This document shows, piece after piece, positions 1-6,643 of a DNA stretch of 12,427 nucleotides. A program made the position numbers and the translations under genes. Under the pieces are notes generated by a model. The model worked only from the letters and a program-made list of their open reading frames with translations. It made no database searches and was not told where the DNA came from. Source of the stretch: an uncultured Acidobacteriota bacterium (GTDB taxonomy: Bacteria > Acidobacteriota > Terriglobia > Terriglobales > Acidobacteriaceae); contig CAILBQ010000209.1 of assembly GCA_903832475.1 (NCBI GenBank), positions 1 through 12,427 of the forward strand, read 5' to 3'. How positions within the stretch are numbered: position 1 is the stretch's first letter; each line of letters begins with the position of its first letter.

Positions 1-810
1 ATCACCGAGACAGAATCGGCCAGCAATTACAACGCGCTCCAGGCCGTCTTCCGCCAGCACCTTACCGCCGGCTTTGAACTCACCGCCAACTACACCTATT
101 CCAAGTCGCTCACCGATGACATCGGTTTCTACGGCGTCAGTAACATCGGCAGCGGCCAGTACTATCAGCAGAACGCCTACGACATGCGCTCCGAGTGGGG
201 CCCCGCCGGCATGGATACACGCCACAACGTCTCCGTCACCGGCGTCTACGATCTCCCCTTTGGCCGCGGCCGCCGCTTCGCCTCCAACATCAATCCCGTC
301 GTCAATGAAGTCATCGGCGGCTGGCGCTTGGGCGGTGCCGATGTCTACTACTCCGGATTCCCCGTCACCGTCTCCTCGCCCGCCCGCTACTCCACCACCG
401 TCCACGCCTTTACCGGCGCCGCCCGTCCCAACCAGCTTCGCCCCCTCAACACGGCGGGTAAATCCATCAATGCCTTCTGGGGAACCGCCGTCCAAAACGA
501 CGCCTGTCCCCCCGACACCGATGACGGAACCTGCATCTATCAGCAGCAATCCAACTCCGCCTTTGGCGCGCTTCGCCCCGGCTCCCTGCGCGGGCCAAGC
601 TTTCAGAACATCGATATGTCTCTCGCCAAAACCTTCCGCGTCTGGCGCGAACAACACCTCGACTTCCGCGCCGACTTCTTCAACGCCTTCAACATCGCCG
701 ACTATGCCGCACCCAACAGCGGCATGGCCAACGGAACCAGCTTCGGCCAGATCACCGGCACCATCAACAACAACCGCTCGACTCAGCTCTCGCTGAAGTA
801 CCAGTTCTAG
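1..810 (+). CDS. Oar-like TonB-dependent receptor, C-terminal part (5' end outside window)
   Basis: The frame is open from base 1 to the TAG at 808-810, giving 269 residues of a larger outer-membrane beta-barrel protein. Several stretches are typical of acidobacterial Oar-like TonB-dependent receptors (carboxypeptidase-regulatory-like domain plus barrel, usually around 1000 residues or more): SNYNALQ at residues 8-14, NYTYSKSLTDD near 30-40, an AYDMRSEWGP / DTRHNVSVTG segment near 60-80, then YDLPFGRGRRF, and DFRADFFNAFNIADY near 220. Alternating polar/hydrophobic strands dominate. The protein ends TQLSLKYQF, with a terminal Phe after an alternating strand, which is the usual C-terminal barrel-assembly signal. 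Members are thought to import polymers or complexed nutrients across the outer membrane; the substrate here cannot be told. The N-terminal signal peptide, regulatory-like domain and plug are not in the window. An internal ATG at 184 is in frame but lies within the barrel and is not a real start. A strong terminator follows 14 bases after the stop. Confidence 0.9.
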   Translation: MTETESASNYNALQAVFRQHLTAGFELTANYTYSKSLTDDIGFYGVSNIGSGQYYQQNAYDMRSEWGPAGMDTRHNVSVTGVYDLPFGRGRRFASNINPVVNEVIGGWRLGGADVYYSGFPVTVSSPARYSTTVHAFTGAARPNQLRPLNTAGKSINAFWGTAVQNDACPPDTDDGTCIYQQQSNSAFGALRPGSLRGPSFQNIDMSLAKTFRVWREQHLDFRADFFNAFNIADYAAPNSGMANGTSFGQITGTINNNRSTQLSLKYQF

Positions 811-823
811 CCAGCCGCACCAG

Positions 824-866
824 AAACATGGCGCACGTCACCTCAACGACGTGCGCCATGTTTTTT
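824..866 (+). terminator. Rho-independent terminator after the receptor gene
   Basis: A perfect 16-bp inverted repeat (824-839 pairing with 848-863) with an 8-base loop runs into six T residues (861-866). It begins 13 bases after the receptor stop codon. On the minus strand the stem is followed only by TTTC, so it could terminate the convergent NHL gene weakly at best, and that gene's stop lies about 140 bases away. Confidence 0.92.
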
Positions 867-1003
867 GCCATCAACTCTGCGCCGTCGTCTACCAGGATCC
901 CGAAATCCCCTCCTCCGCTTCGCCGACTCTCCATTGCGTCAAGCCGAATTACCTGCTACTTGTCGTTCCCAAAGCGCGTCGGAGCTTCCTCACAAGGCAG
1001 CCG

Positions 1004-2254
1004 CTACTTCGTCCCCACCCCCGAAAGCGCAACCTCATCCGGATTCCCCCGCCCAAAAAACGCGTTGGAATAAATCCTCACCCTCCCCGAAACCGCTCCA
1101 GCCGTCTTTGGATCGAATGAAACCCGTATCTGGCAAGCCTGTCCCGCCACCATCTCCGTGTGATCGCAGTTATCTGTCTCGGTAAATCCGTCGCTCACCA
1201 CAATCAAGTCGATCTTCGTCGGCCCAATCGCACCCACCACGATCGTCTGCTCAGCGCTGGCACTCCCCACCTTCTGCGCCGCAAACCTCAGCGAAGTCGT
1301 CGATAACCCATACCCCGGAAACGCGCTGATCTCGCGAATGCGCCCGTTGCATGAATCCACTACGTAAAGGTTGCCCACTTTGTCGTGAACCACCGCCGTC
1401 GGTACATTGAACGTCGCATCCAGCGCCGGTCCACCATCACCATAGAAGCTCCCAGGGCAAGGATCTTCCGGCCACGAACTCAGCGTGACGATCCCGGCAA
1501 TATTGATCAATGCGCCTGAGGGCGTATGCCACCAGATCACCTGGCTCCCGTCGTCCGCGATAAACAAGTTCCCGTTCGCGTCGACATCCACCCAAACCGG
1601 CGCCTGCGCTGGCCCATCGCAGCCAAACCCGCAACCGATATAGCCGGCCGACCCTCCATAATTGGAAATCGAATCGATTATCCCCGTGCCTGCAAAAATC
1701 TCCCGCACCTGGTAATCGCCTTGATCGGCAATGTAGATATTCCCCACCCCATCCAGCTCCACATTCGCTGGCCAGAACAGGTTCGCCGCGGAAGCCGGCC
1801 CACCATCGCCATCTCCGCGAAACCCTTCATAATCCGGCGAGCAGCGCGATCCCGGATTATTCCCTCCCGCAAAGGTGGTGATGATATGCGTCTTCGCATC
1901 GATCCGCCGCAGCGCGCAGTTGTTTGCGTCCGCCACATACGCATTGCCCTTCGCATCGAACGCCATCGAGGTCGGCGTATTGAACTGCGCATCGATCGCC
2001 GGTCCCCCATCGCCGGAATACCCGCACGGCAATCTCCCCGCAAACGTCGATACCACGCCCGTCGCCGCATTCTTCACATCGATGACGCAGAAAGACTCCG
2101 TGAAATAAACATTCCCTTGTTGGTCTTTCCCAAAGCTGGGTTGGTCTTGCGCAGTCGGAGCGACGGTACTGATCTTGTCATGCGCCAAAGCAGGCACAGC
2201 CACGCAGAGACCCGTCAATACAAACAGCGGCAGTTTGAAATAACGATTCATCAT
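1004..2254 (-). CDS. Secreted NHL-repeat beta-propeller protein with C-terminal Ig-like (choice-of-anchor D type) domain
   Basis: This 416-residue protein starts with a clear signal peptide (residues 1-24: MNRYFK, hydrophobic FVLTGLCVAVPA, cleavage after ALA), so it is exported. Residues about 40-310 form five or so NHL-type propeller repeats, each with a GN-hydrophobic-Y/F-hydrophobic-AD core (GNVYFTE 47, GNAYVADA 103, GNIYIADQ 171, GNLFIADD 228, GNLYVVDS 294). A linker motif GDGGPA occurs three times (about 81, 149, 272), each followed by an N-x-P-T/A strand. Residues about 316-413 resemble the ASPM/SPD-2/Hydin-type Ig-like domain (SLRFAAQKVGSAS, then a CQIRVSFDPKTAGAVSG segment), which often follows propellers in Acidobacteriota. 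A structural or binding role at the cell surface is likely; no catalytic motif is visible. Start choice: two adjacent ATG codons (2254 and 2251). A GAGGGG lies directly against the first ATG, giving better spacing to the second, so the true start may be one codon later. Confidence 0.82.
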   Translation of the reverse strand: MMNRYFKLPLFVLTGLCVAVPALAHDKISTVAPTAQDQPSFGKDQQGNVYFTESFCVIDVKNAATGVVSTFAGRLPCGYSGDGGPAIDAQFNTPTSMAFDAKGNAYVADANNCALRRIDAKTHIITTFAGGNNPGSRCSPDYEGFRGDGDGGPASAANLFWPANVELDGVGNIYIADQGDYQVREIFAGTGIIDSISNYGGSAGYIGCGFGCDGPAQAPVWVDVDANGNLFIADDGSQVIWWHTPSGALINIAGIVTLSSWPEDPCPGSFYGDGGPALDATFNVPTAVVHDKVGNLYVVDSCNGRIREISAFPGYGLSTTSLRFAAQKVGSASAEQTIVVGAIGPTKIDLIVVSDGFTETDNCDHTEMVAGQACQIRVSFDPKTAGAVSGRVRIYSNAFFGRGNPDEVALSGVGTK

Positions 2255-2627
2255 CCCCTCGATTTCTCCCGTTCACAGTCTCGTCGCCATACGTGCCGAT
2301 ACAAAGCCTCCGAGGACGAGCCGGCAAAGCTCGTAACAACTCCGTTTGTCGGGGGTCTACAAAGCTCAACGGACCTGCGACATCAGAAACGAGAAAGTGA
2401 GTCGTCCAATTCCGCATTCAAGCAGAGCCGCATCGCAAGCCGGCATCAGCCCCGCAACGTGTCGGCAGCTCGGCAATGACACCAAGCAAATATAGTCCCA
2501 ATTCATCCAGGTCAGACGCACATTGCATCAGCGTTTCAACAAAATTCACGCGCGAATCAAACTAGCTTGATAGCTACAGAAGAGGAAGTCCAAGGACTGC
2601 TCTGCACGTGGGCAAACGCAGCCAATC
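2255..2627. other. Gene-free stretch between NHL gene and DUF4230 gene; possible minus-strand promoter
   Basis: No convincing coding sequence is seen here; short open frames lack homology-like features and a ribosome site. The part at 2480-2580 is more AT-rich than its surroundings. On the minus strand a TATATT (complement of 2489-2494), with TCTGAC (complement of 2511-2516) 16 bases upstream, could be a promoter for the NHL gene, leaving a long leader of about 230 bases. A small inverted repeat (TAGCT-4-AGCTA, 2563-2576) lies further upstream. No terminator is visible after the DUF4230 gene. Confidence 0.35.
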
Positions 2628-3290
2628 TCAATGCACCACCACCGTCTTGAACCCCAACCCCTTCAGCAGCGCGCTGATACTCCCTCGTGCATTCGCTCCG
2701 GCCTTCTCCAGAATCCCATCCGTCACCGCCGCTTGCGCAATCTGCTCTTCCGCCGCCTTGCGCACCTCCGTCTCCAGGTCCGGATCAGCCGCTACCAGCA
2801 CCCCCGTCGTCCTTGAATACACCTTGGTCCGCTGGTTATCGATGCGTGTCGTCAACACCTCCGCTTTGGGCAGTTTCACCCGCACAGCATCCCCATTCAC
2901 CGCAACATCCCCATCCTTCAGCTGACTCAAGTCCACCCCGGCAATCACCTCGCCATGCGCCACCAGCAGCATCTTGTCTCCCACCAGAAAATTCGGCAGC
3001 AGCAGGCTGTGCCGCTCCCCCTCAACGATCTTGTCAATCGAATAATCCACCGTCTCCAGCCGCGAAAGCTGCCGAATTCTCTCCACCACCGCCGGCGCCG
3101 AAACATCCATCCGCGTCGGCCGCCCCAGCAGCGCCCCCGCCAGCCTCGATAACATCCCTTCGCCCGCGCCCGTCCCAGCCCGCCCCACCAACACCACCAG
3201 CAGTCCGCCCACCACCAACCCGCTCAGCAGCACCCACACCCGGGACCGCCCACTCCCAGAAACCTCCCCGTTCCCCAACGCTCTCCGCAT
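2628..3290 (-). CDS. DUF4230 domain-containing membrane-anchored protein
   Basis: The product is 220 residues. A single hydrophobic segment at about residues 18-36 (VWVLLSGLVVGG and on) follows a short Arg-containing N-terminus, consistent with a signal anchor and an extracytoplasmic C-terminal domain. The rest matches the DUF4230 pattern from memory: I-R-x-L-S-R-L-E-T-V-x-Y at the start, a K-I-V-E-G strand, LLVAHGEVIAGVDLSQL in the middle, VKLPKAEVLTTRIDNQ, then a helix-rich end (EEQIAQAAVTDGILEKA, LLKGLGFKTVVV). The family has no known biochemical function. Start choice: a TTG at 3296 is in frame, but the purine-rich GAGGGAGGGA (complement of 3297-3306) ends six bases before the ATG at 3290, so the ATG is preferred. 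It is transcribed divergently from the phosphoesterase gene, with about 210 bases between them; no functional link is evident. Confidence 0.85.
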   Translation of the reverse strand: MRRALGNGEVSGSGRSRVWVLLSGLVVGGLLVVLVGRAGTGAGEGMLSRLAGALLGRPTRMDVSAPAVVERIRQLSRLETVDYSIDKIVEGERHSLLLPNFLVGDKMLLVAHGEVIAGVDLSQLKDGDVAVNGDAVRVKLPKAEVLTTRIDNQRTKVYSRTTGVLVAADPDLETEVRKAAEEQIAQAAVTDGILEKAGANARGSISALLKGLGFKTVVVH

Positions 3291-3296
3291 CCGCAA

Positions 3297-3306
3297 TCCC
3301 TCCCTC
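3297..3306 (-). promoter_or_regulatory. Ribosome binding site of the DUF4230 gene
   Basis: GAGGGAGGGA on the minus strand lies six bases before the ATG at 3290. It would directly abut the alternative TTG at 3296, so it decides the start in favour of the ATG. Confidence 0.6.
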
Positions 3307-3504
3307 GCAGCCTACAGTCAATCCATCCTTCCGCGGTCCTCTTCGGCTCAATCCTGCTACGTGTCGAGCCTGTTCCCACACCCCGATTCGCGAAGTATTC
3401 ACCGTCCCGTCACCCCGCCTCAACAATGCGCCGCTATCACCAGAGGTGGACCAGCGCCCGATCCCCCACTTGCGCCCCATCTATCACCGAAAGCGAGTCT
3501 TCCC

Positions 3505-4794
3505 ATGAAAAAGCTTCTCTCCGCCGGCCTCGTGGCCGTCCTGGCCACGAGTGCCATCGCTCGGCAGGGTCCAATTCCCAAGGGTGTTCCCCATCTCGAC
3601 CATGTCTGGGTCATCATGATGGAAAATCATGGATTCAACCAGGTCCTGAACAACCCCGCCGCCCCCTTCACCACCCAGTACGCCCACAGCGCGAACCTCG
3701 CCACGAACTACTTCGCCGTCGCGCATCCCAGCCTCACCAACTATCTCGAAGTCAACGGCGGATCCAACTTCGGCGTCCTCGATGACAACGCTCCCGACTG
3801 GCACAGCACCGCCTGCACCGCCAACATCGTCAGCGGCGTCGCCAACACCGAAGCCGTCTCCGCTCCCATCTGCCCCATCACCGGCGAAGGCACCGATGCC
3901 GCCACCCCAGCCATCGACTACAGCAACGAGACCTCCGGACCTCCAGGCGTCAACAACATCGACGGCGTCAAGTCCTACACCGCCGATTCCAACATCCTCG
4001 GCATGAGCATCGCCGACCAGCTCGCCCACGCCGGCATGACCTGGAAGTCCTATCAGGAAAGCCTGCCCGCCTCTGGTGCCGACCTCGTCAACTACAGCGA
4101 CGGCAACTTCACCAACCTCACCGACTTCACCAGCCTCAACGCGCAGATCGCCGCTTCCAACGCCGCCAACCCCACTGCCACGCTGCCCACTCTCAGCACC
4201 GGCAACATCGTGCAGCTCTACGCCGTAAAGCACGATCCGTTCGCCTACTTCAAGTCCACCCAGGAAGGCTACAACTGGGGCAACAGCCTCAAGAACATCG
4301 TTCCCTTCGACACCGACAAAGGACTCTTCGGCGACCTCGCCTCCGGCAAGGTTCCCAACTACTCCTTCATCGCCCCCAACCAGTGCAACGATCAGCATGG
4401 CCGCGGCAATGGCTCCGTCTTCTGCGCCTATGACCCCAACGACAATGGCACCCAGCTCGGCCTCAACCCCGCCCTCATGACCCTCGGCGACCAGGCCCTC
4501 CAGAAGATCGTGACCGCCATCCACGCTTCTCCGGCGTGGAAAGAAGGCAACAACGCCATCGTCACCATCTGGGATGAAGACGACTACAGCGTCTCTCCCA
4601 CCGTCAACCGCGTTGCCGCCATCGTCGACACCAACTACCCCACCCACAAGAAGCAGAGCGGCGTCTTCTACACCCACTTCTCCCTGCTCAAAACCATCGA
4701 AGGCGCCTTCGGCCTCCCCTGCCTCAACCACGCCTGCGATGCCTCCACCGCCGCCATGCTCGACCTCTTCAACCCCTCCCACGAGTGGAAGTAA
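3505..4794 (+). CDS. Secreted phosphoesterase (phospholipase C / acid phosphatase family)
   Basis: A 429-residue protein of the PF04185-type phosphoesterase family, which belongs to the alkaline-phosphatase-like fold and hydrolyses phosphomonoesters or phospholipids outside the cytoplasm. The first 19 residues form a signal peptide (MKKLL, hydrophobic AGLVAVLATSA, cleavage near AIA/RQ). Family hallmarks are present in order: VIMMENHGF with the metal-binding Glu40-Asn41; FAVAHPSLTNYLEVNGG (residues 70-86), which carries the probable nucleophile region HPSLTNY; NQCNDQHG (about 292-299); and IWDEDDYS (about 355-362), whose Asp/Glu residues fit the second metal site. Length is normal for the small, acid-phosphatase-like members. 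Start choice: the frame is open further upstream, but the ATG at 3505 opens directly into the signal peptide; the ribosome site is weak (GCGAG). Whether the substrate is a lipid or a simple phosphomonoester cannot be read from sequence. It is a single gene, followed by a repeat-bearing gap. Confidence 0.88.
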   Translation: MKKLLSAGLVAVLATSAIARQGPIPKGVPHLDHVWVIMMENHGFNQVLNNPAAPFTTQYAHSANLATNYFAVAHPSLTNYLEVNGGSNFGVLDDNAPDWHSTACTANIVSGVANTEAVSAPICPITGEGTDAATPAIDYSNETSGPPGVNNIDGVKSYTADSNILGMSIADQLAHAGMTWKSYQESLPASGADLVNYSDGNFTNLTDFTSLNAQIAASNAANPTATLPTLSTGNIVQLYAVKHDPFAYFKSTQEGYNWGNSLKNIVPFDTDKGLFGDLASGKVPNYSFIAPNQCNDQHGRGNGSVFCAYDPNDNGTQLGLNPALMTLGDQALQKIVTAIHASPAWKEGNNAIVTIWDEDDYSVSPTVNRVAAIVDTNYPTHKKQSGVFYTHFSLLKTIEGAFGLPCLNHACDASTAAMLDLFNPSHEWK

Positions 4795-4836
4795 GAAACA
4801 AGGTCAGCGTCAAGTAACGGAACCATAGCAAAACAG

Positions 4837-4883
4837 GGTGCCTCATATCTGCCCGCTCTTTCTGCGGGCAGATATGGGGCACC
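4837..4883. repeat. REP-like palindromic repeat, family A, copy 1
   Basis: A 20-bp stem (4837-4856 with 4864-4883) has one G-U wobble and a 7-base loop (TCTTTCT). The outer arms read GGTGCCTCATATCT and AGATATGGGGCACC. The same arm pattern, GGGTGCCCCAT...TGGGAT, recurs at 6970-7009 and 7035-7082 inside the nucleotidyltransferase gene, so this is a dispersed element rather than a local terminator. I recall similar GGGTGCCCCAT elements in acidobacterial genomes, but could not check. Confidence 0.75.
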
Positions 4884-5071
4884 GATCTATTCGACACGCA
4901 CATGAGCGCCAGCGGCGCGCGTCATACCAGCGCAGGCCACAGCGATGAGCGACGCGCAAGCGTTCGCTCACAGCACCGGCCTGGGTATTTTGCCTCCGGG
5001 AAGCAAGGGCTGGAAAGCCCGTCCCATGTCCGCCCTGTCGACCCATCCCGCCAAACTCCACCAACATCGCG

Positions 5072-5120
5072 CCGAGCAACGCGAGGCCCCGCCGAAGGCG
5101 TCCGCCCGCACGGCAGGTGC
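5072..5120. repeat. Dispersed GC-rich repeat, family B, copy 1
   Basis: This stretch shares a perfect 15-bp block (5072-5086, CCGAGCAACGCGAGG) with 9046-9060. After that come alignable GAAG-GCGTC-GCC-ACGGCAG segments with one or two small gaps. The two copies lie about 4 kb apart in unrelated contexts, which indicates a dispersed repeat. Confidence 0.65.
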
Positions 5121-5131
5121 CGGCAGGTGCC

Positions 5132-5140
5132 TGCTATCGT
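5132..5140 (+). promoter_or_regulatory. Possible extended -10 promoter of the kinase-nucleotidyltransferase operon
   Basis: TGCTATCGT fits an extended -10 (TGn-TATnnT). No good -35 is visible 17 bases upstream, which an extended -10 can tolerate. The -10 ends only 12 bases before the ATG at 5153, so transcription from it would give a very short leader or a leaderless message; the absence of a clear Shine-Dalgarno sequence there is consistent with this. Confidence 0.4.
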
Positions 5141-5152
5141 GGAAATGAGCCC

Positions 5153-6643
5153 ATGGACCCCCTCCCCCGCCTCTTCGAACAGCACTTCCACACCGCCCCC
5201 GAAACCATCCTCCCCCTCCAAGGCGAACTCGGCGGCTCCGGCCGCGCCATCCTCCGCCTCACCGCCGGCCCCCACACCGCCATCGGCATCCTCTATCCCG
5301 TCCGCGAAGAAAACGTCGCGTTCCTTGAATTCTCCCGCCACTTCCGCCGCCACAACCTCCCCGTCCCCGCCATCTACGGCGAAGACGTCGCCCACAACGC
5401 CTACCTCGAAGAAGACCTCGGCGACCTCACCCTCTACGAGTTCCTCAGCACCAATCGCCAGGCCGACACCATCGCCCCCGCCGTCGTCGAAGCCTACAAG
5501 AAGGTCGTCGCCACCCTCCCCCGCTTTCAAGTCCAAGCCGGCCGCGACCTCAACTACAAAGTCTGCTACCCCCGCGCCAGCTTCGATCGCCAATCCATCA
5601 ACTGGGACCTCAACTACTTCAAGTACTACTTCCTCCGCCTCGCCGGCATCCCCTTCAACGAACAAGCCCTCGAAGACGACTTCAGCCGCCTCACCAAATT
5701 CCTCCTCACCGCCAGACACGACTACTTCCTCTACCGCGACTTCCAGTCCAGAAACATCATGCTCCGCGAAGACGCAGCCTCCCCACATCCCTCTCTCGAA
5801 CCGTGGTTCGTCGATTACCAGGGCGGCCGCCGCGGCGCCCTCCACTACGACATCGCCTCGCTCCTCTACGATGGCAAAGCCGACCTCCCTCCCGACCTCC
5901 GCCAGCAGCTCCTCGATGACTACCTCGAAGCCCTGGCCAACTACACCCAGGTCGACCGCTCCGCCTTCATGGAGCACTACTACGCCTACGTCTACGTCCG
6001 CATCCTCCAGGCCCTCGGCGCTTACGGCTTCCGCGGCTTCTACGAACGCAAGGCCCACTTCCTTCAATCCGTTCCCTACGCCCTCAAGAACCTCCGCTGG
6101 CTCGCCCACCACGTCCGGCTCCCCATCGCCCTCCCCGCCCTCATGAACGCCTTCCAGGGCATGCTCGGCTCGCCCAAACTCCAGGACCTCGCCTCCCCCG
6201 GCTCCGGCCTCATCGTCCGCATCTTCAGCTTCTCTTTCCACCAGCAGCCTCCCACCGACGAATCCGGCAACGGCGGCGGATTCGTCTTCGACGCCCGCAG
6301 CCTCCCCAACCCCGGCCGCCTCGATCCGTTCAAGCCCCTCACCGGCCGCGACCAGCCCGTAATCGATTACCTCAACCAGCAGGACACCGTCCACCAGTAC
6401 CTCGCCCACGTCCTCCCTCTCGTCGATTCCAGCGTCGCCGCCTACCAGCGCCGCGGCTTCAAACACCTCATGGTCTCCTTCGGCTGCACCGGCGGCCAGC
6501 ACCGCTCCGTCTTCCTCGCCGAAACCCTGGCTCGCCACCTCCGCCAAACCCCCAACATCGAAGTCCAGCTCCGCCACCTTGAACAGGAAAAGTGGCCGCA
6601 GCCCGCTAAGCCTGAACCCATCCCCGAGCCCGCCGCCAGATGA
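5153..6643 (+). CDS. APH-fold sugar kinase fused to RapZ C-terminal domain
   Basis: The 496-residue product has two parts. Residues about 15-340 are an aminoglycoside-phosphotransferase-type kinase. The catalytic loop is YRDFQSRNIM, with Asp196 as catalytic base and Asn201 as metal ligand, and the second metal site is VDYQGGRRGALHYDIASLL with Asp221. The usual His two residues before the catalytic Asp is Tyr194 here. Residues about 355-480 match the RapZ C-terminal domain: IFSFSFHQQPP (357 on), GGFVFDARSLPNPGRLDPFK, TGRDQPVIDYL, and the signature GCTGGQHRS at 444-452. RapZ's N-terminal P-loop NTPase domain is absent. In Escherichia coli this C-terminal domain binds the GlmZ/GlmY RNAs and glucosamine-6-phosphate. 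The next gene overlaps by four bases and resembles MurU, so by analogy with AmgK/MurU the kinase may phosphorylate an amino sugar at its anomeric carbon; this is inference. Start choice: the ATG at 5153 begins the conserved-looking MDPLPRLFEQHF; an upstream GTG (5117) would read through the repeat and the promoter-like element. Confidence 0.88.
   Translation: MDPLPRLFEQHFHTAPETILPLQGELGGSGRAILRLTAGPHTAIGILYPVREENVAFLEFSRHFRRHNLPVPAIYGEDVAHNAYLEEDLGDLTLYEFLSTNRQADTIAPAVVEAYKKVVATLPRFQVQAGRDLNYKVCYPRASFDRQSINWDLNYFKYYFLRLAGIPFNEQALEDDFSRLTKFLLTARHDYFLYRDFQSRNIMLREDAASPHPSLEPWFVDYQGGRRGALHYDIASLLYDGKADLPPDLRQQLLDDYLEALANYTQVDRSAFMEHYYAYVYVRILQALGAYGFRGFYERKAHFLQSVPYALKNLRWLAHHVRLPIALPALMNAFQGMLGSPKLQDLASPGSGLIVRIFSFSFHQQPPTDESGNGGGFVFDARSLPNPGRLDPFKPLTGRDQPVIDYLNQQDTVHQYLAHVLPLVDSSVAAYQRRGFKHLMVSFGCTGGQHRSVFLAETLARHLRQTPNIEVQLRHLEQEKWPQPAKPEPIPEPAAR

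Larger units (their letters stand above)
4795..5152. other. Gene-free, repeat-bearing stretch upstream of the kinase operon
   Basis: These 358 bases contain no convincing gene. They hold a long hairpin of the REP-like family (4837-4883), a small GGGCT-4-AGCCC hairpin (5006-5019), one copy of a second dispersed repeat (5072-5120), a 10-bp tandem duplication (5111-5130) and a probable extended -10 promoter element (5132-5140). The long hairpin has no T-tract after it, so it is not a standard terminator for the phosphoesterase gene. Confidence 0.6.

Noticed and set aside
1526..2479. Plus-strand open frame antisense to the NHL gene
   Set aside because: Arg/His/Ile-rich shadow; no signal peptide, motif or ribosome site, while the minus strand has clear propeller repeats and a signal peptide.
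4837..4883. Hairpin considered as the terminator of the phosphoesterase gene
   Set aside because: No T-tract follows on either strand, and the same hairpin family occurs inside a coding frame, so it is better explained as a dispersed repeat.
5117..5152. Upstream GTG start for the kinase protein
   Set aside because: It would add residues encoded by the dispersed repeat and promoter-like element and has no better ribosome site than the ATG at 5153.
4902..6146. Plus-strand open frame rich in Ser, Pro and Thr in another frame of the kinase gene
   Set aside because: Low-complexity composition results from reading GC-rich codons out of frame; the kinase motifs are in the other frame.
4922..6577. 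Very long open frame antisense to the kinase gene (551 codons), and a similar one antisense to the phosphoesterase gene (3484-4782)
   Set aside because: The predicted proteins are almost all Val, Gly, Glu, Ala and Asp, the usual shadow of C-ending codons on the other strand. The sense frames carry recognisable motifs.
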